Positions 14,180 through 21,155 of a stretch of 40,739 nucleotides of DNA are shown in pieces. The notes below the pieces were generated by a model that saw only the letters and a list, made by a program, of their open reading frames with translations, ran no database searches and was not told the origin of the DNA. The DNA comes from Egibacteraceae bacterium (lineage in GTDB: Bacteria > Actinomycetota > Nitriliruptoria > Euzebyales > Egibacteraceae): NCBI GenBank assembly GCA_035540635.1, contig DATLGH010000049.1:1-40739 (forward strand), written 5' to 3'. The translations under genes were made by a program, and so were the position numbers. Position 1 is the stretch's first letter, and each line of letters begins with the position of its first letter.

Positions 14180-14644
14180 GTGGACGCCCTGCGCCTTCAC
14201 CGCGAGCCGGACCTCGGCGAGGCGCTCCCTCCCGTTGCCCCTGAGTGGTACGAGGACGCCGCCTGCGCCGACATGGACACCGAGGCGTTCTTCAACGAGA
14301 CGGCCAAAGGCGTGGCCGAGGCCAAGGCGACCTGCGCCGGCTGCCCCGTGCTCGAGGCGTGCCGCGCCGAGGCGATGGCCGATCACAGCTTGGCCGGCGT
14401 GTGGGGCGGCTGGACGGAGCACGAGCGCGGCGAGGTCCGCGCCGGCCGCGAACCCGTGGACCGCCCCCGCCGCAGCGTCGCTCAGGCGCGCCCTGAGCGC
14501 CCCCGGGGGGAGCTGCAGCCCTGCGGGACGCCTGCCGCCTACACCCGCCACCGACGGCGCGGCGAGCCCGCCTGCGAGGCGTGCCGGGAGGCCAACAGGC
14601 GGAAGGTCCGGGAACGCCGCCAAGGCAGGCAAGCGGCCGCGTAA
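14180..14644 (+). CDS. WhiB-family iron-sulfur transcription regulator
   Basis: 154 residues, GTG start at 14180. The four cluster-binding cysteines are present: Cys in DAACADMD (about 33), the C-x-x-C pair in ATCAGCPVLEAC (about 56 and 59) and the following Cys (about 65). The family turn GVWGGWTEHER follows. The C-terminal extension carries QPCGTPAAYTRHRRRGEPAC, EACREANRRK, a second Cys-containing module common in WhiB-like proteins of actinobacteriophages. WhiB proteins hold a 4Fe-4S cluster and act with the principal sigma factor. Phage-borne copies can alter host gene control and superinfection, but its targets here are unknown. It ends the rightward genes of the element. Confidence 0.85.
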   Translation: MDALRLHREPDLGEALPPVAPEWYEDAACADMDTEAFFNETAKGVAEAKATCAGCPVLEACRAEAMADHSLAGVWGGWTEHERGEVRAGREPVDRPRRSVAQARPERPRGELQPCGTPAAYTRHRRRGEPACEACREANRRKVRERRQGRQAAA

Positions 14645-14671
14645 GGGGGGGGCGTAGGAGGCCGTTATTAC

Positions 14672-15022
14672 TCAGCCGGGCAGCGTGATGACCGGAACCT
14701 GGCCAACAGGGCCTACGGGCAGCGGCTTGGTCTCTGACGCCGCACAGTCGCCGCACAGTCGGAAACCCCAGTCGTGCACGCCGACGGGGACGCGGCCGGG
14801 CGGCATCCCGCAGCTCGTGGAGACGATGGCGGACGCTTGCTCGCTCGGAATGCCGAACCCGCCCATCAGGAAGGCGATCGCGGCCTCGGCCTCCCCCCTC
14901 ACCGCTATCGCGGTGTCGGTGCCGCGCAGGCACACCACGCAGCTGTTCCTGTAGTCGCCTCGGAGTCCGGGCGCGGGCATTGGATCGGGCAGACCTCCCT
15001 GACCGACTCTGGGGTGTGGCAT
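14672..15022 (-). CDS. Hypothetical CxxC protein, last gene of the leftward cargo group
   Basis: 116 residues, ATG at 15022 with a perfect AAGGAGGG ribosome binding site 6 bases upstream, which decides the start over an overlong frame beginning at 15421. Two Cys pairs, NSCVVCLRG (about residue 29) and LCGDCAA (about 93), with a further Cys between them (STSCGMPPG), suggest a zinc-binding fold. The C-terminal strand-rich tail LPVGPVGQVPVITLPG is Gly/Pro/Val-rich. It is separated from the four-gene run upstream by a terminator hairpin, so it may have its own promoter in the short gap. Function not recognised. It converges with whiB, 27 bases apart. Confidence 0.6.
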   Translation of the reverse strand: MPHPRVGQGGLPDPMPAPGLRGDYRNSCVVCLRGTDTAIAVRGEAEAAIAFLMGGFGIPSEQASAIVSTSCGMPPGRVPVGVHDWGFRLCGDCAASETKPLPVGPVGQVPVITLPG

Positions 15023-15057
15023 GGTGACCCTCCTTCTGCGGTGCAACATTGTGACCG

Positions 15058-15087
15058 AACGGCCCCGAGCCGAAGCCCGGGGCCGTT
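15058..15087 (-). terminator. Strong hairpin terminator of the leftward cargo operon
   Basis: AACGGCCCCG (15058-15067) and CGGGGCCGTT (15078-15087) form a perfect 10-bp stem with a 10-base loop, 18 bases beyond the stop of the gene at 15105. There is no long U-run, as is common in high-GC actinobacteria. Confidence 0.65.
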
Positions 15088-15104
15088 GTGGAGCGATTGG
15101 GCGG

Positions 15105-15584
15105 CTACTCGTCGCCCTCCCCGAAGACGATGCGGCTGATGCGGCCGAGCGGGCCCTGTTGGCGCACTGTGTCGACGCGGATGATGGACCCTTCGCGCTC
15201 CAAGTCGTCGACCGCCTCGTTGAGCATCCTGCAGAACGCCACCACTTCAGGCTCGTAGTCGTCGATGCCCGGCCCGGACAGGCCGTACCGCTCGAAGGTC
15301 TCCGGGTGCTGTTCCCCCTCGACGGCGTGCTCGGCCCGCAGCGCCATCGCCGACAGCAGCACATCGACCTCCCGCAGGCCGCAGGCCTCCACAAGGTCGA
15401 GGTCGAGCGACTCGAGGTCATCCTCGGTCGCCAGCGACGGGTACCGGTCGCTCGTCCAGTCCTGCCGCAGCCGCCGGAGGCGGTCGGTCAGCTCCAACAC
15501 GGCCTCGTGGACGGCGCGGGCGAAGGGCAGGAGCTCGTCGGCCTCGGCCCGCAGATGCGCGGGGATGCGGTCGGTGTCGGTCAC
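15105..15584 (-). CDS. Acidic helical hypothetical protein
   Basis: 159 residues, GTG at 15584 overlapping the upstream gene's stop (GTGA). Acidic and helical: IPAHLRAEADELLPFARAVH, EAVLELTDRLRRLRQDW, LESLDLDLVEACGLREVDVL, VVAFCRMLNEAVDDLEREG, ending in the strand IIRVDTVRQQ and ISRIVFGEGDE. No known domain, signal or membrane segment. It is the fourth and last gene of a tightly overlapped leftward run that starts at 16517 and ends at the hairpin at 15058-15087. Function unknown. Confidence 0.6.
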   Translation of the reverse strand: MTDTDRIPAHLRAEADELLPFARAVHEAVLELTDRLRRLRQDWTSDRYPSLATEDDLESLDLDLVEACGLREVDVLLSAMALRAEHAVEGEQHPETFERYGLSGPGIDDYEPEVVAFCRMLNEAVDDLEREGSIIRVDTVRQQGPLGRISRIVFGEGDE

Positions 15585-15835
15585 GACGCCACCCGCTTGC
15601 CCTTGTCGGCGATGTACTCCAGCGTGCCTGCGGCGGCGTCCAAGGCCAGGGCGACCTCAGCGAGCGTGTGCAGGTACGGGCCCATCTCATTGAAGCCGTC
15701 GGCACGGCCGATGTACTCCGTCATGGCTGCCAGCACCTTCGCCAGCCGGCCGTGGTCTTCGCGCAGGTCGGTGATGACCTCGCCTTGTCGGAACTCGTCG
15801 ATCTCGACGACCTGTGTGATGTCGGTGTCGGTCAT
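15581..15835 (-). CDS. Small acidic hypothetical protein
   Basis: 84 residues, ATG at 15835 overlapping the preceding stop. After a short start (TDITQVVEIDEFRQGEVITD) it is a single helical bundle segment: DHGRLAKVLAAMTEYIGRAD, then LHTLAEVALALDAAAGTLEY. It shares the general acidic, helical character of its neighbours but is not clearly a paralogue. Function unknown; third gene of the leftward cargo run. Confidence 0.6.
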   Translation of the reverse strand: MTDTDITQVVEIDEFRQGEVITDLREDHGRLAKVLAAMTEYIGRADGFNEMGPYLHTLAEVALALDAAAGTLEYIADKGKRVAS

Positions 15836-16182
15836 CGTGTGCCCTCCCCGTCCTCGTCGAGCCCCAGCAGCTTCGCCGAGCGCTCCATCGCCGCATCGAG
15901 GCGCCGTCGGTTCTCCGCGACGGCCTCGTCGCGGATAGAGCGCAGGACGGCGAGCGCGTCGTCCACGAAGGCGACGACGTTGCCCGGCGCGGCCGTGTCC
16001 CGGTCGCTGTCGTACAGGACCGCCAGCACGTCGGCCAGCATGTCCGTCAGGTCGGCGTGCGCGTGGACGAGCGGGCTGCCGGTGTGGTCGGACAGGCGGC
16101 CCTTGAGCTGCGCGAGGAAGGCGTCCATCGCCTCGTAGCGCGCCTCCTCGTCCCGGACGGTGGTGGTGTCGGCGGCCGTCAC
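15832..16182 (-). CDS. Acidic helical protein, paralogue B of the cargo operon
   Basis: 116 residues, GTG at 16182 overlapping the upstream stop. The C-terminal half, DTAAPGNVVAFVDDALAVLR and DEAVAENRRRLDAA, matches the same region of the neighbouring protein at 16179-16517 almost residue by residue, so the two genes arose by tandem duplication. The N-terminal half (MDAFLAQLKGRLSDHTGSPL, HADLTDMLADVLAVLYDSDR) is also helical. No catalytic motif. Function unknown. Confidence 0.62.
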   Translation of the reverse strand: MTAADTTTVRDEEARYEAMDAFLAQLKGRLSDHTGSPLVHAHADLTDMLADVLAVLYDSDRDTAAPGNVVAFVDDALAVLRSIRDEAVAENRRRLDAAMERSAKLLGLDEDGEGTR

Positions 16183-16517
16183 GACGCACCCCCTTCCTCG
16201 GCTGCGTCTGCACGCCGCCGGGACTCGGTGACGGCCTCGGCGCGCAGGTCGTGCAGCACGCCGAGCAGCCTGTCGAGGAACGCGACCACCTGCCCGGGCG
16301 CTGCGGTGTCCCCGTCGCCGCTCTCGTGCAGCGCGTTCAACATGTAAAGGATGACGTCGGCGGTCGACTCGGCGGCGGTGCCGAGGTCGTCGGTGACGGT
16401 GCCGATGTCGCCTGTCCTGTCGGTGATGCGTGCGACGAGCTCGTCATGGCGGCTGCTGACCCGCTCGTAGCGCGCCAGCTCCTCCGGTGTCAGCTCGTCG
16501 GCTATCGTGTTGCTCAT
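16179..16517 (-). CDS. Acidic helical protein, paralogue A, first gene of the cargo operon
   Basis: 112 residues, ATG at 16517 with GGAAGGGGA 6 bases upstream, which fixes the start against an upstream in-frame extension. Helical and acidic: LTPEELARYERVSSRHDELV, ITDRTGDIGTVTDDLGTAAE, then DTAAPGQVVAFLDRLLGVLH and LRAEAVTESRRRADAA, the segment shared with paralogue B. It begins a four-gene leftward operon located just inside attR, a usual place for cargo. Function unknown; there is no toxin, nuclease or defence motif to support a specific role. Confidence 0.62.
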   Translation of the reverse strand: MSNTIADELTPEELARYERVSSRHDELVARITDRTGDIGTVTDDLGTAAESTADVILYMLNALHESGDGDTAAPGQVVAFLDRLLGVLHDLRAEAVTESRRRADAAEEGGAS

Positions 16518-16652
16518 CGGTGTCCCCTTCCAGGTGTCGGTTCCCACGAAGGAGCGAACGCGGGGCACGGGTGGATGTGCCGATAACTGGCACGGTTTCG
16601 CTCGCGGAAGACCTGCAAAAGCGCTGCTGCGCATGCCGCTATCCGCGAACAG
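16518..16652 (-). promoter_or_regulatory. Upstream region of the cargo operon, with inverted repeat
   Basis: This 135-bp gap between the operon start and attR must contain the leftward promoter. A short inverted repeat GTGCC-GATAACT-GGCAC (16577-16593) could be an operator. No clear -35/-10 pair could be assigned by eye. Confidence 0.3.
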
Positions 16653-16690
16653 ACAACTGCTACCGCGACTACGGGGTGCGGAACGCGCAG
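16653..16690 (+). repeat. attR: 38-bp direct repeat, right copy
   Basis: Identical to 2515-2552. Upstream sequence differs completely from the DUF72 gene, while downstream it continues as a DUF72 C-terminal coding end. The interval 2515-16690 is therefore the integrated element plus one repeat copy. Confidence 0.85.
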
Positions 16691-16732
16691 CAGATGATGC
16701 GCCTGCTGACCTCGGAGAACACGTCCACATAG
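16653..16732 (+). pseudogene. Displaced 3' end of a DUF72 gene
   Basis: Reading NCYRDYGVRNAQ through the repeat and then QMMRLLTSENTST to a stop at 16730-16732, this is the C-terminal tail of a DUF72 protein without its body. It represents either the original chromosomal tail or the tail brought by an earlier element. It has no start of its own in the family frame and is not expected to be expressed. Confidence 0.75.
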
Positions 16733-16849
16733 TGCGCGTTTACGCTGGCACAGCGCTTCTGGTCCCGGCAACGTTCGGCCCTATGGCGCCCGACACACTC
16801 ACCACTCTCATCCTCTGGGGTGGGCGCCCAGCCCATGGGATGCTGAGTC

Positions 16850-17629
<780 letters not shown>

Positions 17630-17633
<4 letters not shown>

Positions 17634-18106
17634 GAGCGGCGCCCCCCCAGGCGAACTCCCAGGAGTGCGGCGCCGAAGCCCGCCGTGATGCTGCCGAGCG
17701 CATAGCCGACCGCGGCACCCGTCTGGTTCGTGCCTGCAAGACGGGCGATCTCGACCGCGAAGGTCGAGAAGGTTGTGTAGCTGCCCAGCATGCCCGTGCA
17801 GAACAGCGGGATCGTCAGCGTCGTCCGCGGCGCCGCGTGCAAGAAGCGGGTGAGCAGGTAGCCGAGCAGCAGCGAGCCCGAGACGTTCTCGACGAACGTC
17901 GCCCACGGCCACGCCCCGTCCAGCGGCAACGCCACGGCGACAAGACCGCGAAGCGCTGTGCCCACGGCTCCACCGACGGCGATGGCCAGCCGCCGGCGCC
18001 ACGGCAACGGCAGGCGGCGTCGCGCCCACCGGCGGGGACGGCTCAGCAGGCGAAGGAGCAGATACCGTTCCGCGCCGTCGGGGTGGATGTGACCGTCCTG
18101 CGCCAC
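17630..18106 (-). CDS. crcB: CrcB/Fluc fluoride channel, first subunit
   Basis: 158 residues from GTG 18106, chosen because an AGGAGG ribosome binding site (18118-18113) lies 6 bases upstream. The longer frame starting at 18208 would translate the riboswitch. After a basic N-terminal extension of about 35 residues (RLLSRPRRWARRRLPLPWRR), it has four membrane helices with AVGGAVGTALRGLVAVALPL, ENVSGSLLLGYLLTRFL and the signature FCTGMLGSYTTFSTFAVEIA. It exports fluoride and pairs with the downstream crcB. The start site lies in a region that can pair with the end of the fluoride aptamer, so translation is expected to be switched by fluoride. Confidence 0.92.
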
Positions 18107-18130
18107 TTGATGGCCTCCTGGGCGTCGCAC

Positions 18131-18190
18131 AGCTCGACCAGGAGCCATCAGCCCAGGCGGGCGGTTGTCGGCGAGCCCCATCGCCTTCTC
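18131..18190 (-). ncRNA. Fluoride (crcB) riboswitch
   Basis: The leftward RNA from 18185 reads GGCGAUGGGGCUCGCC, then ACAACCGCCCG, then GGGCUGAUGGCUCCUGG (to 18138). This matches the fluoride aptamer: GGCGAUG-x-CGCC hairpin, AACCGCC pseudoknot strand and GCUGAUGGCUCCU end. It lies directly upstream of crcB. The aptamer end GATGGCTCCTGG (18149-18138) is complementary, with one bulge, to CCAGGAGGCCATC (18121-18109), which contains the crcB ribosome binding site. That suggests translational control: without fluoride the site is hidden, with fluoride the aptamer holds its end and frees it. Motif seen directly; switching direction inferred from the known fluoride-ON behaviour. Confidence 0.9.
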
Positions 18191-18262
18191 GGCGAGGCTA
18201 GCGCCCACGCGAGGCCGCGAGCTAAAGGGACATCCGGCAGCCCGCCGAACGGCTCCGCGGCA

Positions 18263-19504
18263 TCACCGACGACTGCGGGTCGCCAGCCACAGCCCGGACC
18301 CCAGGATGAGCAGGGCCAGGCCGCCGAAGACGGCGGCGAGCGGCAGGGTGAAGGCGAGGAGCACGCACAGCACCACGCCGAGGCCCGCCAGCCAGCGCGG
18401 CCAGCGCCGTTCGGCGTCCGAGAGCGTCCAGGCGGATGCGTTTGCCAGGGCGTAGTAGGTGAGCACGGCGAAGGAGCTGAACCCGATGGCGCCGCGCAGG
18501 TCGGCCACGAGGACGACCGCGCACACGATCGCCGCGGCGGTGACTTCCGCCCGGTGCGGCGTTCGGTGTGTGGGGTGCACGGCGTCCAGGAAGCCGGGCA
18601 GCTCGCGACGGCGGGCCATCGACAGGGCGGTGCGGCTGACGCCGGCGAGCAGCGACAGCAGGACACCGGCCGCCGCGATCGCGGCGCCGACGCGGACCAC
18701 CCAAGCGAACCCGGCCCAGCGGCCGGCCCCCACGGCCGCGGCCAGCGGCGCCGGCGCCTCCGCCAGGGTTTGCGGACCGACGGACAGCAACGCCGAGCCG
18801 AGGACCACCGCGTAGACCACCACGACGATGCCCAGGGCGATCGGGATGGCTCGGGGGATGGTGGTCTGCGGGTCGATGACCTCCTCACCGAGCGTGGCCA
18901 GGCGGGCGTAGCCGGCGAACGCGAAGAACAGCAGCCCACCGGACTGCAGGACTCCCCACACACCCGCAGGTAGGTCGGCGGTGAGGTTGCCGATCTGGGC
19001 GTCGCCGCCGAGTACGGTGGCGGCGACGGTCGCGGCGAGCGCGGCCAGGACGACGGCGACGATCCCGCGGGTGAGCCCGGCGGTCTTGCGGACACCGCGG
19101 TAGTTGACGGCCGCCAGCGCCACGACCGCGGCGATACCGATGGGGCGTGCCCAGTCGGAGGCGACGTACGAGCCGAAGGTCAGGGCCATGGCGGCCAGGC
19201 TGGCGGTCTTGCCGACGACGAAGCTCCACCCGGCGAGGAACCCCCAGTAGTCGCCGATGCGCTGCCGGGCGTACACGTAGGTCCCGCCGGACTCGGGGTA
19301 GAGGGCGGCGAGCTGCGCGGAGGAGGTGGCGTTGGCGTAGGCGACCAGCGCGGCAAGGGCCAGGCCGACGAGCAGCCAGCTGCCAGCGGCCGCTGCGGCG
19401 GGGCCGGGCGCGGCGAAGACGCCGGCGCCGATCATCGCGCCGAGGCCGATGACCACGGCGTCGCCGAGGGTGAGGCGGCGGGCGAGCTCGTGTCGTTCGG
19501 TCAC
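18263..19504 (-). CDS. APC-superfamily amino-acid permease
   Basis: 413 residues with about 12 membrane helices. GTG 19504 is used, preceded by GGAAGGTGG; an upstream frame from 19546 lacks a site. Family signs: RRLTLGDAVVIGLGAMIGAG in helix 1 with the GAMIGAGVF unwound substrate-binding motif, YPESGGTYVYARQRIGDYWG, GLLFFAFAGYARLATLGEEV with the helix-6 motif and conserved Glu, DPQTTIPRAIPIALG. It imports amino acids or related amines by proton or cation coupling; the substrate cannot be told. It lies upstream of the fluoride block on the same strand but has no aptamer of its own, so any link to fluoride is unproven. Confidence 0.85.
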   Translation of the reverse strand: MTERHELARRLTLGDAVVIGLGAMIGAGVFAAPGPAAAAAGSWLLVGLALAALVAYANATSSAQLAALYPESGGTYVYARQRIGDYWGFLAGWSFVVGKTASLAAMALTFGSYVASDWARPIGIAAVVALAAVNYRGVRKTAGLTRGIVAVVLAALAATVAATVLGGDAQIGNLTADLPAGVWGVLQSGGLLFFAFAGYARLATLGEEVIDPQTTIPRAIPIALGIVVVVYAVVLGSALLSVGPQTLAEAPAPLAAAVGAGRWAGFAWVVRVGAAIAAAGVLLSLLAGVSRTALSMARRRELPGFLDAVHPTHRTPHRAEVTAAAIVCAVVLVADLRGAIGFSSFAVLTYYALANASAWTLSDAERRWPRWLAGLGVVLCVLLAFTLPLAAVFGGLALLILGSGLWLATRSRR

Positions 19505-19789
19505 TGGTCCACCTTCCCTGTAGAGGCCATGAGTGGGGCATGGCAAGAGGGGCCGAGGTCCGCTGGGACAGGAGAGAAATCACAGGCCTGTAGTACCGGG
19601 GCGCGACGCGGCGAAAGCGGCATGATGCCGCACCGGCTACGGCTCGGTGAGGGTCGGGGTGACGGCCTGGGTCGATCGCCCTTCGAGGACCAGCACCTGC
19701 ACGCGGCGGGCCGGGCCCTCGCCTTGACAGAGGCTGCCAGGGTCGTCCAAGGCGATGCTCGCCCGCCGCGGTGCGACGGTCGGCCTCGC
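19505..19789. other. Upstream region of the permease; no gene recognised
   Basis: About 285 bp between the permease start and the integrase remnant. It should contain the leftward permease promoter. I see no riboswitch, tRNA or convincing ORF; open frames here have Arg/Pro/Ser-rich translations. Confidence 0.4.
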
Positions 19790-19866
19790 CCTTCACCGCC
19801 CACGCGCGGTGTCACACCTGGGCGCACGAGTTCCGCAACGCCGGCGGCAGCGAAGGTGATTGGACA
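19790..19866 (+). pseudogene. C-terminal catalytic remnant of an integrase
   Basis: HTWAHEFRNAGGSEGD (19811-19860) matches residues about 257-272 of the integrase at 2644-3576 (HVWAHEFRAAGGSEGD), the segment right after the catalytic H-x-x-R; here the Arg reads Cys. Similarity ends before the Trp and Tyr catalytic residues. Together with the N-terminal remnant at 16850-17052 it brackets the fluoride/permease block, as if one integrase gene had been split and its middle lost. Confidence 0.65.
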
Positions 19867-19887
19867 GTCGCGCGCCGGCGAGACCGA

Positions 19888-20559
19888 TCACTGCGGAGGC
19901 TGGTCCTCGTCGTAGAAGTCGAGCTGGTCCACGGGCAGCACGATCGAGGTGAGGATGTTCGACAGGTGGGCCCCGATGCGCTTGACGTACTGAGAGGCGA
20001 GCGCGACGGCGATGCTGTCCTCGCCGGGGGTTGTGGTGAGCAGGGTGTCGAGGGCTTCGTCGAGACCGTCGACGAAGGTCTGGATGGTGGCGAGCAGCCG
20101 GTTGGTCACGTCGGGGTCGCGTGTGTCGAGGGCGGCACGGACTTCGCTGAGGTGGCCGCTGGCCTGGTGGCATGCGGCGGCGAGTCGCTCGTGCGAGGGC
20201 GTGCCGGGTGGGAAAGGGCCGGCGACCCGGGCGATGCGCAACAGCTCCTTGGCGTAGTCGCCGATCCGTTCGATGTCCTTGACGATCGACATCGTTACGA
20301 GCAGCGCGGGGATGTCGGTTGCGGTGCCGTGGGTCGAGGCGTGGATGACGAGCTGGCGGCGGACCTGCTGGACGAGCTCGTTGACGTGGTAGTCGCTGTC
20401 GGACACCTGCTGGCGCAGCGTGTCGGGGTCGGTGTGGCCCAGCAGGCCTTCGCGGGCGAGCTCGAGGGTGCGCCGGTCGGCGTCGAGCATGTCGAGCAGG
20501 TGCTGCTCGATGCGCTCGAGCCCGCTGCTGTCGGCTCCGAACAACTGTCGCCAGATCAT
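19888..20559 (-). CDS. PhoU-domain protein
   Basis: 223 residues, ATG 20559 with a GGAGG site 5 bases upstream (CTGGAGGACCCATG). Helical throughout, with PhoU-type patterns: SGLERIEQHLLDMLDADRRT, LRQQVSDSDYHVNELVQQVR, and VTMSIVKDIERIGDYAKELL, where the conserved D-x-x-RIGDYA metal-binding segment is intact. A second helical repeat has TFVDGLDEALDTLL and VKRIGAHLSNILTSIV. PhoU-like proteins restrain phosphate uptake or modulate Na/phosphate symporters. No Pst or symporter gene is adjacent; only a small membrane ORF lies upstream. Next to arsenic genes it may help limit arsenate entry through phosphate carriers, which is inference. Confidence 0.82.
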   Translation of the reverse strand: MIWRQLFGADSSGLERIEQHLLDMLDADRRTLELAREGLLGHTDPDTLRQQVSDSDYHVNELVQQVRRQLVIHASTHGTATDIPALLVTMSIVKDIERIGDYAKELLRIARVAGPFPPGTPSHERLAAACHQASGHLSEVRAALDTRDPDVTNRLLATIQTFVDGLDEALDTLLTTTPGEDSIAVALASQYVKRIGAHLSNILTSIVLPVDQLDFYDEDQPPQ

Positions 20560-20570
20560 GGGTCCTCCAG

Positions 20571-20711
20571 TCAGCTGAGCGCGGCGACGCTGGCGAGCCG
20601 GGTGAACACGCCCGTGGCCAGCTCGAGGGTGAACAGCAGGGCGAGGGCGAAAAGCAGCCGCACGCCGCGGTTGCCCAAGCCGCGAGATGACGCTGCGCGT
20701 GCGTCTGGCAC
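20571..20711 (-). CDS. Small single-span membrane ORF, possibly a transporter remnant
   Basis: 46 residues from GTG 20711 to TGA 20571. After a basic start (GLGNRGVRLL) it has one hydrophobic segment, LFALALLFTLELATGVFTRL, and ends ASVAALS. It could be a small membrane protein or the C-terminal stub of a Na/phosphate symporter, which would fit its place beside PhoU. I do not recognise a family, and a lone helix is weak evidence. Confidence 0.4.
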   Translation of the reverse strand: MPDARAASSRGLGNRGVRLLFALALLFTLELATGVFTRLASVAALS

Positions 20712-20714
20712 GGG

Positions 20715-21128
20715 TCAGCGGCCGGCGGACACGCCGAGCTCGTCGAGCAGGCTGCGGACCCGCCGCTCGATCTCGTCGCGGATGGGGCGCACCGCCGCGA
20801 CGTCCTTGCCGGCCGGGTCGTCCAGCTCCCAGTCCAGGTAGCGCTTGCCCGGGACGTAGGGGCACTCGTCCCCGCAGCCCATCGTCACGACCACGTCGGT
20901 CGCATCCAGGTCGTCGTCGGTCCACTTCTCCGGCCGAGCGGCGGAGATGTCGATCCCGACCTCGGCCATCGCCTCCACCGCCGCGGGGTTGACCCGCTCG
21001 CCAGGCGCCGACCCGGCCGACAGCACCTCCACCTGGTCACCGGCGAGGTGGCGCAGCCAGCCGGCGGCCATCTGCGAGCGGCCGGCGTTGTGCACACACA
21101 GGAACAGCACGGTCGGCCTATCAGCCAT
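20715..21128 (-). CDS. arsC: Arsenate reductase, low-molecular-weight phosphatase type
   Basis: 137 residues. The phosphatase-type active loop CVHNAGRSQ (C-x5-R, Cys11 and Arg17) follows the first strand VLFLCVHNAGRSQ. The conserved EVLSAGSAPGERVNPAAVEA, MAEVGIDISAARPEKW, VVTMGCGDECPYVPGKRYLD and DWELDDPAGK segments match ArsC of the thioredoxin/mycoredoxin-linked group. It reduces arsenate to arsenite for export. ATG 21128 is preferred because GAGGAG lies 5-6 bases before it. A 27-base gap separates it from the channel gene upstream. Same strand as channel and ArsR-ArsC, so all are likely one operon. Confidence 0.92.
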   Translation of the reverse strand: MADRPTVLFLCVHNAGRSQMAAGWLRHLAGDQVEVLSAGSAPGERVNPAAVEAMAEVGIDISAARPEKWTDDDLDATDVVVTMGCGDECPYVPGKRYLDWELDDPAGKDVAAVRPIRDEIERRVRSLLDELGVSAGR

Positions 21129-21155
21129 CGACACTCCTCGGTTCGAAGACGAAGG

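Noticed and set aside
14672-15421. Long leftward frame starting at 15421
   Set aside because: Its first half lies over the gene at 15105-15584 and is Ser/Arg-rich; the ribosome binding site at 15022 defines the real start.
18107-18208. N-terminal extension of the first CrcB to an upstream start at 18208
   Set aside because: This sequence is the fluoride aptamer and its expression platform; a good ribosome binding site precedes the GTG at 18106.
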